Shown here: positions 26,676-35,850 of the stretch, one piece after another
Numbering within the stretch: the first letter of the stretch is position 1
Layout of the letters: the number at the start of each line of letters is the position of its first letter
Assembly: GCA_964578885.1 (NCBI GenBank)
Contig: CAZOEO010000017.1
Location: 1-64,000, forward strand
Direction: 5' to 3'
DNA from: CAZRHR01 sp964578885
GTDB taxonomy: Bacteria; Bacteroidota; Bacteroidia; CAIKAF01
Length of the DNA stretch: 64,000 bases
Position numbers and translations under genes: made by a program
The notes under the pieces: generated by a model
What the model saw: only the letters and a program-made list of their open reading frames with translations
The model's database searches: none
Told to the model about the DNA's origin: nothing

Positions 26676-27548
26676 ATGTTGCATTCCATGACAGGTTACG
26701 GAAAATCGGTTCAAATGACCGGTTCAAAAAAAATTCAGGTTGAAATTCGTACCCTCAACTCAAAGTCTTTTGATTTATCTCTAAAATTTCCTCCTGTTTT
26801 TCGGGAAAAGGAAGCCGAATTGCGGACCATGTTGGCGGGTGGTTTGGAACGGGGAAAAATAGATGTCTGGATTTCTCTGGAAGATCAGGGCCAAAGTCAT
26901 GCCCATGTCATCAACACTGGGTTGGTACAGGGCTATTATGAACAGTTGCAAAAATTGTCGGCTCAGCTGCATTTACCGGAAACCGATATGTTGCCTGTTA
27001 TATTTCGGTTTCCGGATGTGGTGCGCGTGGCAGAAGAAAATTTGGACGAAACTACCTGGCAAGTCCTTCAGGAATGTCTGGAATCTGCCGTGGCTTCTAC
27101 CCAAAAATTCAGGGCTCAGGAAGGTAAAAGTTTGGAAAATGCTTTGCGCGGCCATGTGGCATTGATCGACCAAAGGCTAAAAGATATTCTTCCCTGGGAA
27201 AAAGACCGGATTCCAAAGTTTAGGGAACGTTTACAAAGACAATTCCAGGAATGGTTGAGTCCAGATTTGGTAGACCAGAACAGGCTGGAACAAGAAATCA
27301 TTTACTACCTGGAAAAATTTGATATTTCAGAAGAGAAAACCCGTTTGGCCAATCACTGTCAATACTTCCTTGAAACCCTGGAAATGTCTGGTTATCATGG
27401 GAAAAAGCTGAATTTTATCGCCCAGGAAATGGGAAGAGAAATCAATACTTTAGGGTCTAAAGCCAACGATGCCAGAATTCAAAAGGCCGTGGTGGACATG
27501 AAGGATGAATTGGAGAAAATAAAAGAACAAGTACTCAACGCACTGTGA
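26676..27548 (+). CDS. YicC-family endoribonuclease
   Basis: 290-aa protein with the YicC N-terminal start SMTGYG, the central LPETDML...FPDV region, and the C-terminal DUF1732 block (EKTRLANHCQYFLETLEMSGYHGKKLNFIAQEMGREINTLGSKAND). The E. coli member has been described as an endoribonuclease. The start is ATG 26676; an in-frame TTG lies 6 nt upstream. Its last 4 bp overlap the GTG start of gmk, the common yicC-gmk arrangement. Confidence 0.9.
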   Translation: MLHSMTGYGKSVQMTGSKKIQVEIRTLNSKSFDLSLKFPPVFREKEAELRTMLAGGLERGKIDVWISLEDQGQSHAHVINTGLVQGYYEQLQKLSAQLHLPETDMLPVIFRFPDVVRVAEENLDETTWQVLQECLESAVASTQKFRAQEGKSLENALRGHVALIDQRLKDILPWEKDRIPKFRERLQRQFQEWLSPDLVDQNRLEQEIIYYLEKFDISEEKTRLANHCQYFLETLEMSGYHGKKLNFIAQEMGREINTLGSKANDARIQKAVVDMKDELEKIKEQVLNAL

Positions 27549-28114
27549 AAGGCAAAGTCATTATTTTCGCAGCCCCAAGCGGTGCCGGGAAAACAACCAT
27601 TTCACGTTACGTCCTGTCGGTTAATTCCGCTTTGCAATTTTCTGTTTCGGCTGCTACGCGCGCGCCAAGGCAACATGAAAAGGATGGCGTCGATTATCAT
27701 TTCATGACCAAAGAACGCTTTCAGGAATTAATTCAGGAAAATGCTTTTGTAGAGTGGGAAGAAGTGTACTCCGGGCACTATTACGGAACCTTGAAAACCG
27801 AAGTAGAGCGCATCTGGGGAGCCGGCAAACACGTAGTCTTCGATGTAGATGTGAAAGGAGCGGTTCACCTGAAAGAAATTTATGGAGATCAGGCGCTCGC
27901 CATTTTTGTGATGCCTCCTTCCATCGATGTGCTTGAAAAGAGACTGCGAATTCGTGGTGCCGATAGTCCAGACGCCATCAAGATGCGGGTAAATAAAGCT
28001 TTTTCAGAATTGAACGACTTTAAAGCCTTTGATGTACTTATTTTAAACGATCGTCTGGAAAAAGCCAAGGACATGGCCGTAAAAGCGGTAAAGGAATTTT
28101 TGGCCACTTCTTAA
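27545..28114 (+). CDS. gmk: Guanylate kinase
   Basis: 189-aa kinase that phosphorylates GMP to GDP with ATP. P-loop APSGAGKTT is near residue 9, followed by the GMP-binding SAATRAPRQHEKDGVDYHF and EWEEVYSGHYYGT. Full length. It starts with GTG at 27545, overlapping the yicC stop (GTGA), so translation is probably coupled. It supplies GDP for nucleotide pools. No clear terminator follows; the convergent interval downstream holds repeats. Confidence 0.96.
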   Translation: MKGKVIIFAAPSGAGKTTISRYVLSVNSALQFSVSAATRAPRQHEKDGVDYHFMTKERFQELIQENAFVEWEEVYSGHYYGTLKTEVERIWGAGKHVVFDVDVKGAVHLKEIYGDQALAIFVMPPSIDVLEKRLRIRGADSPDAIKMRVNKAFSELNDFKAFDVLILNDRLEKAKDMAVKAVKEFLATS

Positions 28115-28320
28115 GCTTTTACTTTTCACAGAGACAACAATTTGATTTAAAGAGAGGTATGCCTCAAATTTTTCGTATTCTTTAAAGGAGGCCATGATTC
28201 AGGTCCCCATCCAGGTTCTTCGAAGGGGGCTTGTACATAGCCGTTGCACATCCCAAATGTCTGGCTTTAAATTTACTATTAAAGGAATCTGGAACACTTT
28301 GATTAAGTGTGGTTCCACTT

Positions 28321-28527
28321 TTTCAATAGCCGATTTTAATCGTTTATATCCGTTTAATTTCCGAATAATGTTNNNNNNNNNNNNNNNNNNNNNNNNNNNN
28401 NNNNNNNNNNNNNNNNNNNNNNNNNNNNNNNNNNNNNNNNNNNNNNNNNNNNNNNNNNNNNNNNNNNNNNNNGGTCGTAGGTGGTAACTTGTCCACGGGG
28501 AGGGGTGGGTGCTAACCCCGAATTTCT
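28321..28527 (-). repeat. Dispersed ~100-bp repeat, copy B, split by the N gap
   Basis: The 52 nt before the N block and the 55 nt after it match copy C (28701-28807) without a mismatch and join in register, 107 nt in all. On the minus strand the element reads from the GGGGTTAGCACCC block through GGACAAGTTAC to CGATTAAAATCGGCT. It lies between the 3' ends of gmk and the endonuclease gene. The remainder of 28115-28320 and 28528-28700 shows no gene I can support. Confidence 0.85.
28373..28472. other. Assembly gap of exactly 100 N
   Basis: One hundred consecutive N, the conventional placeholder for a scaffold gap of unknown size. It falls inside repeat copy B. Confidence 0.97.
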
Positions 28528-28700
28528 TGGTCATTCCGTCCACAGAGAGAATTGGCCTCCAATACCTAACATCTTTTCTTGTCCGTAAAATTTCCACTGG
28601 CTTCATTGGGCTTCCGTTCGATGTTGGTTTTCTTTTGCGTTGGATTGTTTCTCCAGATGATGTCTCACCGACCATGGCGTCCTTTGAAAGCATCCACTAT

Positions 28701-28807
28701 TTTCAATAGCCGATTTTAATCGTTTATATCCGTTTAATTTCCGAATAATGTTGGTCGTAGGTGGTAACTTGTCCACGGGGAGGGGTGGGTGCTAACCCCG
28801 AATTTCT
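28701..28807 (-). repeat. Dispersed ~100-bp repeat, copy C (intact)
   Basis: Intact copy in the same orientation as copy B, starting 380 positions after it (including the N block). The GGGT/ACCC mini-hairpin with a 4-nt loop, the CCCCTCCCC block, GGACAAGTTAC, ATTCGG and AATTAAACG...CGATTAAAATCGGCT are all present on the minus strand. The sequence from 28808 to the terminator at 28953 holds nothing recognisable. Confidence 0.85.
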
Positions 28808-28952
28808 CGGGCGTTCCATCCATGGAGAAGGAATGCGGATGAAGCTAAAATCTTTCCTTTGGAAAAATCGTTCGAATGAAGGCTTGATCTACTTTGAGTG
28901 TTTTTACCATCGACAGCCTTCGCCGTGATGCCCTCAATAAGTCATGATAACG

Positions 28953-28980
28953 CAAAAAAAAGCCTCCGATTTACGGAGGC
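28953..28980 (-). terminator. Terminator of the endonuclease I gene
   Basis: On the minus strand GCCTCCG and CGGAGGC form a perfect 7-bp stem with a 5-nt loop and run into at least eight T, 26 nt past the stop codon. Confidence 0.88.
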
Positions 28981-29006
28981 TGTTAACTGCGATGGCAATC
29001 TAAAAG

Positions 29007-31349
29007 TTATTGACGAACAATTTTTTGTGTGTAGCTGCCTTCTGGCGTGGTAACTTGCAAGAAATAAATGCCGTTCGGCAGGTGACCCAGTGAAAGGTTG
29101 GTCTGATTGTTTCCTGCTTGTGTGGTCATGTTTTCTAAAATCAAGGTTCTGCCAGATAAGTCGGTGAGGTGCAATATGGCGGAAGATGATTCCGTTCCCC
29201 AGAATCTGACCGAAATTTCATCTTGGGTTGGAACGGGAAACACCAATACGGGAAGCGTACCATTGTTTACATTTTCTGCGCTCAACGCACCGCATGGCAC
29301 GGTTGGGTTAGATACCCAAGACATGGTATTGAAGTCAATATAACAGGCCCAGTTTGGATTGTCGACAAATGGGTTTCTGTTTCCTTGTAAAGAATCCAGG
29401 AAGTCGTTACGTGCAATGTCGTAACCTGTGGGCGGATAGCTAAAATGCCAGTTTAGGATGGTTTGTGCATCCTGGGCCCAGTTGATGGCGAAACCATTAC
29501 AGTTTTCTCCTATGGGGGCGTTGAAATTCCATGCGTTTCCATTTACGGAATTGTAGGTGACGGCCATGTACATTAAAGCCCTGGCTGCGCGTCCTTTATG
29601 GTGATTCGATGGTTCGAAAACCCGGTTTCCCGCTGCATCTAAACCAAGTTTCGCATTTCCATTGGGTGTAATGACGGTGGCTACATTTCCAAACGGATAG
29701 TTACATCGTAATTCGTTCACCATTTGAATCATTGGGTAAAGATGATGCTGATCGTTGTATTCTGGCAACTCTGGAGATGTCGCAGGGAAAGTAGGCATCC
29801 ACGAATGTGGCCATGTATGTTCGCGAGAAGTGCCGGTTGCTCCGAATGCATAAGGTTCGCTGTACAAAACAGGAAGTTGTGAATATCCGCAGGTCAGTAC
29901 TTTGTCACGTGCAATAGATCCGCTCAACACAAACGTATCTCTTACTTCGAATCCTTGAATCATGGTGCGGATATAATCTGAGTAGAAAATCGCCGTGTGG
30001 GGGTTAATGGTGGTGTGCAAATCGTTTACAAACGTTGCCAAACTTGGATCTATTCCCTGATAATAAGCAGGGTCTAGCATGGTGGCAGGCGTGGTTACGC
30101 TATTGGTAGAAGGAGCAGCTGCATAGTTAATTACACTTCCTGTACCGTTGTATGGGAAAACGGCAAAATGGTAGGTAGTGTTGGCGTGAATCCAGTTGGG
30201 ACGCAGGTTCAGTGAGGTGCTATTTGGATTTCCAAGATAGATCACTTTTGCGTTTCCGATGGTTTCGCCACGTGAATAGGTTTGTCCGTCAGCGGGTATT
30301 CCGGTAACAGGACCATTTTCACTGCGCAGAACAAGATATCCTCCATACGCATCCGGACCGGTGGCTGGTAGGGTTAAATCTACGCCATAACGGTACGTTT
30401 TTACATTTGAAAAAGCGATAGACTGAGCCGAAAATGCTGGATCAGAGGCAAATGTGCCTCCAATTCCATACAATCTGACGTTGTAAATGGAATCTGAACT
30501 GAAATCGTTGGAATAAACCGTCATAGTGGCTTCTCTGGATCCGGCTGCGGCAGGTGAGAAGGTGAAGTTTACATTTGTGTTGGATGCGTTTCCAATTTGA
30601 AGAGGAAATCCGCTGGTTGTAATGGCGAATTCAGATGCCTGAGGGCCCGTAACACGGATAGAATCAATCCGTAGTGCGCTTCCGCCCACGGCCAGGTTTC
30701 TCAATTCAAGCGAAATGGGGTTGGCGCTTCCAACAGGAAAAATAAAAGGAGACGTGGTACCTCCGTTGAACAAGGTATTGCCTTGCTGGCGCACTTGTAA
30801 TTTCGGTTGGGTGAATGGAGGCAATGAAACAATGATGTTGTCTACCTTTACATTTCCTCCACCTGTAGAGGCATTTCCGGAAATTTTATTCTGAAAAAAG
30901 AAACGGATGAAACGAATGTTGGAGTTGGTTGGGAAAACGGTGTCTTTTCTACAAACAACGGGTGCACTTTGTGCGGGTAAAGATCCCGGGCCGGTGTAAG
31001 TTTTCAGAACGTTCCATGAAGTTCCATTTTCCGATTCCTGCACTACAAATGTACCATCCCAGATGCTGGCCGAGCCGGTTTGCCCGCCAATTTCATAGGA
31101 AACTGGTCCGGGCTGCGCTGCGAATTCCATTTGTAAAAATCTGCCTGTGGCATCAATTCTGAAAGACCTTGGATTCGGACTTGTGATGTTACAGGTAGAT
31201 TGAATGTAAAAATCTGAACCCGCTGGCTGATTGGTGGTAAATCCAGGAGGTAAAGCGGTTTCCGCATCCCAACTGGTGGGCACCGGGGCTACCTGGGCCT
31301 GCAAAGCGCCAAAACCCAGAATGAAAGGAAGTGTGTGTAAAAATTTCAT
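29007..31349 (-). CDS. Secreted endonuclease I family nuclease with T9SS sorting domain
   Basis: 780-aa extracellular protein. Signal peptide at 1-18 (LQAQ); an N-terminal beta domain; an abnormal-spindle/choice-of-anchor-like Ig region (about 210-310). The endonuclease I domain lies at about 430-690, with the His-Me finger signature SREHTWPHSW and DQHHLYPM. The C-terminal 80 residues are a T9SS type A sorting domain starting VFPVPTQDEISVRF, a variant of the usual YPNP. Family enzymes cut DNA, and often RNA, non-specifically. It is last in a minus-strand set with a TonB receptor and lipoprotein, but also has its own -7 box exactly 4 nt before the ATG. Confidence 0.9.
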   Translation of the reverse strand: MKFLHTLPFILGFGALQAQVAPVPTSWDAETALPPGFTTNQPAGSDFYIQSTCNITSPNPRSFRIDATGRFLQMEFAAQPGPVSYEIGGQTGSASIWDGTFVVQESENGTSWNVLKTYTGPGSLPAQSAPVVCRKDTVFPTNSNIRFIRFFFQNKISGNASTGGGNVKVDNIIVSLPPFTQPKLQVRQQGNTLFNGGTTSPFIFPVGSANPISLELRNLAVGGSALRIDSIRVTGPQASEFAITTSGFPLQIGNASNTNVNFTFSPAAAGSREATMTVYSNDFSSDSIYNVRLYGIGGTFASDPAFSAQSIAFSNVKTYRYGVDLTLPATGPDAYGGYLVLRSENGPVTGIPADGQTYSRGETIGNAKVIYLGNPNSTSLNLRPNWIHANTTYHFAVFPYNGTGSVINYAAAPSTNSVTTPATMLDPAYYQGIDPSLATFVNDLHTTINPHTAIFYSDYIRTMIQGFEVRDTFVLSGSIARDKVLTCGYSQLPVLYSEPYAFGATGTSREHTWPHSWMPTFPATSPELPEYNDQHHLYPMIQMVNELRCNYPFGNVATVITPNGNAKLGLDAAGNRVFEPSNHHKGRAARALMYMAVTYNSVNGNAWNFNAPIGENCNGFAINWAQDAQTILNWHFSYPPTGYDIARNDFLDSLQGNRNPFVDNPNWACYIDFNTMSWVSNPTVPCGALSAENVNNGTLPVLVFPVPTQDEISVRFWGTESSSAILHLTDLSGRTLILENMTTQAGNNQTNLSLGHLPNGIYFLQVTTPEGSYTQKIVRQ

Positions 31350-31353
31350 AACA

Positions 31354-31361
31354 CAAATTTA
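31354..31361 (-). promoter_or_regulatory. -7 box TAAATTTG, 4 nt before the endonuclease start
   Basis: Consensus TAnnTTTG on the minus strand ending 4 nt before ATG 31349. Its first three bases are the TAA stop codon (31361-31359) of the lipoprotein gene upstream. Confidence 0.6.
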
Positions 31362-31787
31362 AGGAAGTTTTGTGGCCTGCACATACATGGCCGGATAGTC
31401 GAATCGGTTAAGGGTAAAGGCGTTGGATGTTAGGGTGGTAAAAGTATAACGTCTGGAGCGCCAGATTTGCTGATAATTGGGAAGCGGAGAAGTGGGATCA
31501 ATCATGGTGATTTCATTTGACTTAAGGGTTAAAGAAACCGTGTCGGACACATTGTAGTTTCCAGAATTGCCTTGCACCTGCATCACCCATTTGCAAATGG
31601 AGGTATAGGCCTGGTCGCAGGGCAAACAGGTTAAAGTAAACGTCGCAGTGTCCGGACGAACCAGGTTCAATGTGTCGCCGGAAATGGCGTCAATATTCCA
31701 TCGCCCCGCCAATGTAGATGCAATGCGGTCTTCCTCGTATTGGCAACCCAGGAGAAGCAGAAAACCTATGAAAATACTATACTTCAT
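31359..31787 (-). CDS. Small lipoprotein, lipocalin-like, function unknown
   Basis: 142 aa with a lipobox LLLGC (Cys at residue 15) and a short beta-rich body beginning LAGRWNIDAISGDTLNLV, the kind of start seen in lipocalin-like lipoproteins of Bacteroidota. Two further Cys pairs (TCLPCDQAYTSIC) could form disulfides. It lies 12 nt after the TonB receptor gene and probably belongs to its operon, so it may assist the receptor at the outer membrane. No family is certain. Confidence 0.7.
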   Translation of the reverse strand: MKYSIFIGFLLLLGCQYEEDRIASTLAGRWNIDAISGDTLNLVRPDTATFTLTCLPCDQAYTSICKWVMQVQGNSGNYNVSDTVSLTLKSNEITMIDPTSPLPNYQQIWRSRRYTFTTLTSNAFTLNRFDYPAMYVQATKLP

Positions 31788-31799
31788 GCGAAATCACAT

Positions 31800-34628
31800 T
31801 TAAAAAGTAACACCTAATGTCACCATCCATCTTCTGCCTAAACCTGCATAAATATGCGCAGATTGGGCGGAAAAGGTGGCGCTGTTGCCAAATGCATTGT
31901 CTATGGCGTCCGAAATGAAAAGGTTATCGGTGAGGTTAAATAAACTGCCCCGAACGTCTAACCTTGTCTTTTTGACGTAAAAATGGTAGCCTGCATGGAG
32001 GTTCATGAAATAATAATCCGGCATTCTCCAGGCTTGTCTTCCCAAATTTGGACCGAAGCCGGTAGTGGCGTTCGTGACTACATAACTATCCGGATTGAAA
32101 TTCGCATAATTATGAGTGAATACATTGATTTCAGGAGAAATATAGGATCTTTTAATCGGGGTAAAGCGAACGTTCAGGGCGTAGGAATGCTGGGCCGCAT
32201 CACCTACTTTTACGCCTCTTGGGTCAAAGGCCAATGAACCTGCCACACTTCCGTCCAAATTAAAATAATCGGCCTGCACGGCTTTATTCCAAACCCAATC
32301 GCCAATACTGGCCATGGCTTCTATTTTCAACCATTTAAACGGAACATAAGCGGCATCAAATTCGATTCCCATGTGGCGTGCGCCCATGCCATTCGCCTGC
32401 ACCAAACGTGGCTCTCCATCGATGGTAACTGAAAGTGACGTGGGACGATTATTCCAAAAGGTGAGGTAACCATTGATGTTGGCAGACAACTTTTTGCTTT
32501 TATAACCATAGCCCAACTCAAAAGAATACAGCTCTTCATTGTTGGCACCTTCCACCAGACGCAAAGGCGGCTGTACCAGAAAGGTAAACATGGGTACACG
32601 GGAGAAATATCCTATGTTGGCAAAGACATTATGGTTTTTCGTCAAATTATAATTGGCGCCCGCTTTTATAGTATAACCCGGTCTTACCACCCAGGGTGTG
32701 GCAGCAGTGGTTAAACCCTGCGCATTTCTGGTGTAAGTAGAGCCTTGATAATTAATGGTATCCGCATATCCAATATTCAATGTGGTGTCGCCAACCACCA
32801 ATTGCCTTTTGGCAAAATGATTGAATTGTCGGTACCCATTGATGGCGCCACTCAAATTGAAAAAGGCCGTGAGTTTGGGCCCTTTAAATTCGAGCATGGC
32901 AAATGCTCCACCCCATAAAATATCTCTTGAAATAAATTGACGCAGGGTGTCGCCTTCTCTTCGAACCAAGTTATTGGGACGATTTTGGTTTTCGGAAGAA
33001 AGAAAGACATCGCCTCCCATTAAATCCTGGATGGTCGAATACACACGGCCATTATAATACCGGCCATCTGCGCCTCCGGACAAATGAAGGCCTCTCCCCA
33101 GTCTATAGTCGAAAGTTCCCAATAAGCCGGCCCAGCTATGATCGTTGTGATCTTTCTGGATAAAATATCGAGAGCGGCGTAAAACTGAACCGGTGGCCGG
33201 ATCTACGTACTGGAATGAGACATTCGGATTAAACGCATTCTCATTGTACATCCGCTGCAGGTCGATTTGCCGATTGGCATCCGAGGTATTGGTGCTCACC
33301 GTGCTAGCCAATTCCATGGGGCGGGTTCCTCCGCCGATTCCTGATGAATAATACATGACCAGGTTCATGGAAAATTGATCATTCACCTGGATAAAGTCAG
33401 ACAATGAAATCACCGGCTTAAAAAACTGGTTTACTGTGGTATTCATGAATTCCCGGGAGAGTCCGTTGGCCGCCACATGGTCTTCAAGAGATACCTGACC
33501 GCTGGCATAAGCCGCATCAGCCTGGGCATTGCCTGTGCGTGTTCTGTAGAATTCGTTCCATCCAAAATAATAGCGGTTACCCAATTCCGGCACGTTGGGA
33601 CTTAATGTCATGCCTAAGTCGGAAGCCATGTCTTTACTCACTTGCTCTACGCCATAGCGGTAATAAAAGCTGCGTTGCCCGGAAGTCTGCGGGGCACCAA
33701 ATGCGGAAAAGCTAAGCAGGTGTTTTCCTGCCATCTTGTTTACTTTTAAATAGCCAAAGAACATTTGGGAGTGCAAACCGTCTACCCAACCTTGGTTGGT
33801 TCGGAAAGAAGCGGCCGCCATCACATTCCAATCTCCTTTGAGTCGTCCGGTAGATCCGCTAATTACCGTTCTGAAGTTCATGTCGTTGCCAATTTCTTGT
33901 TTAATGGCAAGGGTTTTCTTCATGTCTAGCCCGCGTGTCATGATATTCACCGTTCCTCCTATGGCGGGCAGGGCCAGTTTACTTGCACCCAAACCTCTTT
34001 GTACTTGCATGGTCTGGGTCATTTGATCTAATCCAAACCAGTTGGTCCAGAAAACGCGGCCATTGAACATGTCGTTCATGGGCACGCCATCGATTAATAC
34101 CAATACATTTTGCGCAGAAAAACCACGGATGGTTACCCGGGCATCTCCGTCACCACCTCCCTGCTGGGTCGCATACACCCCGGGTGTTGAGTTTAAAAGC
34201 ATTGGTAAGTCTTGAGCACCAAGCCTTTCTGTAATGGTTTGGGCTGAAATATTGCTGTAGGCCACCGGTGTTTCCCTTGGTCTGGCAATGTCTGCCACCA
34301 AATCTACGGCCTGCAATTCAGCACTTTCCAGGCTAATATTTAATTGAACGGGCTGTTGAACCACATTCACTTCTTGTTGAAACGTCTTATAGCCAACATA
34401 GGAAACCTGAAATACATAATTGCCCGGTGGAAGGGGAATGGAAAATTGTCCTTCTAAATCTGTGGCGGTACCTCTGTCTTGCCCATACGTGACGGCCGCA
34501 CCGGGAAGCGCTTCACCGGTTAATTTGTCCTTTACGACACCTGTAACCCGAACGTTTTGCGCGTTTAAAGACAAAAATAAGCCTGCCAGTAAAAAAACTG
34601 ACAGGCTTGTGATGAATGAAAATCGCAT
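31800..34628 (-). CDS. TonB-dependent receptor with CarboxypepD_reg-like domain
   Basis: 942-aa outer-membrane receptor. Signal peptide at 1-23 (LNAQ); a carboxypeptidase-regulatory-like domain (about 25-105, VTGVVKDKLTGEALPGAAV); a plug domain (about 120-235, with RVTIRGFSAQNVLVLIDGVPMND); and a 22-strand barrel ending in the aromatic residue of LGVTF. Such receptors import ligands too large for porins using TonB energy. There is no SusD partner. It sits between two T9SS cargo genes (lamin-tail protein and endonuclease), which suggests nucleic-acid-derived ligands, an inference from context only. Confidence 0.92.
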   Translation of the reverse strand: MRFSFITSLSVFLLAGLFLSLNAQNVRVTGVVKDKLTGEALPGAAVTYGQDRGTATDLEGQFSIPLPPGNYVFQVSYVGYKTFQQEVNVVQQPVQLNISLESAELQAVDLVADIARPRETPVAYSNISAQTITERLGAQDLPMLLNSTPGVYATQQGGGDGDARVTIRGFSAQNVLVLIDGVPMNDMFNGRVFWTNWFGLDQMTQTMQVQRGLGASKLALPAIGGTVNIMTRGLDMKKTLAIKQEIGNDMNFRTVISGSTGRLKGDWNVMAAASFRTNQGWVDGLHSQMFFGYLKVNKMAGKHLLSFSAFGAPQTSGQRSFYYRYGVEQVSKDMASDLGMTLSPNVPELGNRYYFGWNEFYRTRTGNAQADAAYASGQVSLEDHVAANGLSREFMNTTVNQFFKPVISLSDFIQVNDQFSMNLVMYYSSGIGGGTRPMELASTVSTNTSDANRQIDLQRMYNENAFNPNVSFQYVDPATGSVLRRSRYFIQKDHNDHSWAGLLGTFDYRLGRGLHLSGGADGRYYNGRVYSTIQDLMGGDVFLSSENQNRPNNLVRREGDTLRQFISRDILWGGAFAMLEFKGPKLTAFFNLSGAINGYRQFNHFAKRQLVVGDTTLNIGYADTINYQGSTYTRNAQGLTTAATPWVVRPGYTIKAGANYNLTKNHNVFANIGYFSRVPMFTFLVQPPLRLVEGANNEELYSFELGYGYKSKKLSANINGYLTFWNNRPTSLSVTIDGEPRLVQANGMGARHMGIEFDAAYVPFKWLKIEAMASIGDWVWNKAVQADYFNLDGSVAGSLAFDPRGVKVGDAAQHSYALNVRFTPIKRSYISPEINVFTHNYANFNPDSYVVTNATTGFGPNLGRQAWRMPDYYFMNLHAGYHFYVKKTRLDVRGSLFNLTDNLFISDAIDNAFGNSATFSAQSAHIYAGLGRRWMVTLGVTF

Positions 34629-34651
34629 GAATATTGCGTTTTACGTTCTTT

Positions 34652-35698
34652 TTATTCCTTAATGAATCTCATGGAAGAAGACCGTCCATCGGCCCAACCC
34701 ACGCGTACTACATACCATCCTTTGGACATTTTGCTCACATCCATGGAAATCTTACGTGGGTCTTGTAAAGAATTCTCGATAAAAATCACCCGACCTTGCA
34801 GGTCCAAAACAGTAATCATGGCCATGTCGGCATCGGCAGCAAGTGTCAGGGCGTGTTGGGCGGGATTGGGATAAAGTAAGGTGGTGATGCCGGTGAGCTC
34901 ATCTAAGCTTAATGTATTACAAATACAGGCGTGTGCACCTAAACTATCGAATACATCAACACCGATAGAATCCCATTCAACGGAAGGATTAAACGTTTCT
35001 GGTGCGGGATTCACAGAAACACCGCCAGTTACGGAAGGTTTGCGAATAAGTGTTTGATCCTGAGACCAGTATTGTAAGAAGTAAGGGCCGTCTACGGTAC
35101 TATTGTAGTTGGGGGGCATGGAAGAAAAAGGCGGAATGGCCGTCCATCCGGCTGTAGGGCTGAAGCTGCCGGTATTGTTGGTCGGACGTTCTCCGATAGA
35201 TCCAAAAATATCTACGCTTACCCAGGCCCCGGCGGTTGCATCGAAGCGCTGCAGTTCCATGGCGTCATCTCCGTTAAAGCAGAAGGTCCGGCGATTTCCG
35301 GGATCTGGCGCACAGCCATTGGACAATAAAGTATCTGCCTTGGCCTGAAGGGCAGTGTCGATAGGTGCCGTTTGTCCGGTTCCGGTAGGATCGGTTAAGT
35401 TCAACGCAATCACATATGTACCTTTAGCCGGAATGAAAACGCCATTTGGCAAAGGCATGGCTTTGGATGGATCCACGGTTTCAATATCCACATTCAGCGG
35501 CGGAGTAGAACCATTGTCCCAGCGAATAATCCGATAGCTTCCCAGGTTGATGGGTGCATTGGTAGGATTGTACAATTCAAGGGCTTTATTGTTGGAACTT
35601 CCCTCGACATATTCGGAGAAAAACAGGTCGCTGCAATTTTGTGCGCTCAGGGATGCCCCGGCGGCCACCATGCTCAGTAGGAGTAAATGTGCTTTCAT
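34652..35698 (-). CDS. Lamin-tail-domain secreted protein with T9SS sorting domain
   Basis: 348 aa. Signal peptide at 1-19 (LSAQ), then a lamin tail domain (about 20-160; DLFFSEYVEGSSNNKALELYNPTNAPINLGSYRI). The T9SS type A C-terminal domain starts YPNPAQHAL near residue 275 and ends MRFIKE. Bacterial lamin-tail domains are often attached to or next to secreted nucleases; they may bind DNA or the cell surface. First gene of the minus-strand set that continues with the TonB receptor 23 nt downstream; a -7 box lies 26 nt upstream. Confidence 0.85.
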   Translation of the reverse strand: MKAHLLLLSMVAAGASLSAQNCSDLFFSEYVEGSSNNKALELYNPTNAPINLGSYRIIRWDNGSTPPLNVDIETVDPSKAMPLPNGVFIPAKGTYVIALNLTDPTGTGQTAPIDTALQAKADTLLSNGCAPDPGNRRTFCFNGDDAMELQRFDATAGAWVSVDIFGSIGERPTNNTGSFSPTAGWTAIPPFSSMPPNYNSTVDGPYFLQYWSQDQTLIRKPSVTGGVSVNPAPETFNPSVEWDSIGVDVFDSLGAHACICNTLSLDELTGITTLLYPNPAQHALTLAADADMAMITVLDLQGRVIFIENSLQDPRKISMDVSKMSKGWYVVRVGWADGRSSSMRFIKE

Positions 35699-35724
35699 GC
35701 GTCAAATTTTAAACGAAATCTTTC

Positions 35725-35732
35725 ACAAAAGT
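35725..35732 (-). promoter_or_regulatory. -7 box TACTTTTG for the lamin-tail/TonB receptor operon
   Basis: Consensus TAnnTTTG on the minus strand, 26 nt before the ATG at 35698. Confidence 0.5.
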
Positions 35733-35850
35733 AACTCCATTTCTAAGATATTAATCCCCGAAACCGGATTTTAACATAAAAGCAACACGAAACGCAGTTT
35801 TTTGCAAACCTCTTGCACCTTGAATTGTTCTTTGTTCCTTTGCTTTTATA

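Noticed and set aside
28199..28693. 164-codon minus-strand open frame across the N gap, with part of it resembling a frame in repeat copy D
   Set aside because: It runs through unknown bases, and the similarity is explained by the shared repeat DNA. Codon content and copies in other frames give no support for a protein.
28321..28807. Possible CRISPR array or inverted-repeat-bounded insertion sequence
   Set aside because: There are only two direct copies about 380 positions apart, with no regular short spacers, no terminal inverted repeats and no cas or transposase gene.
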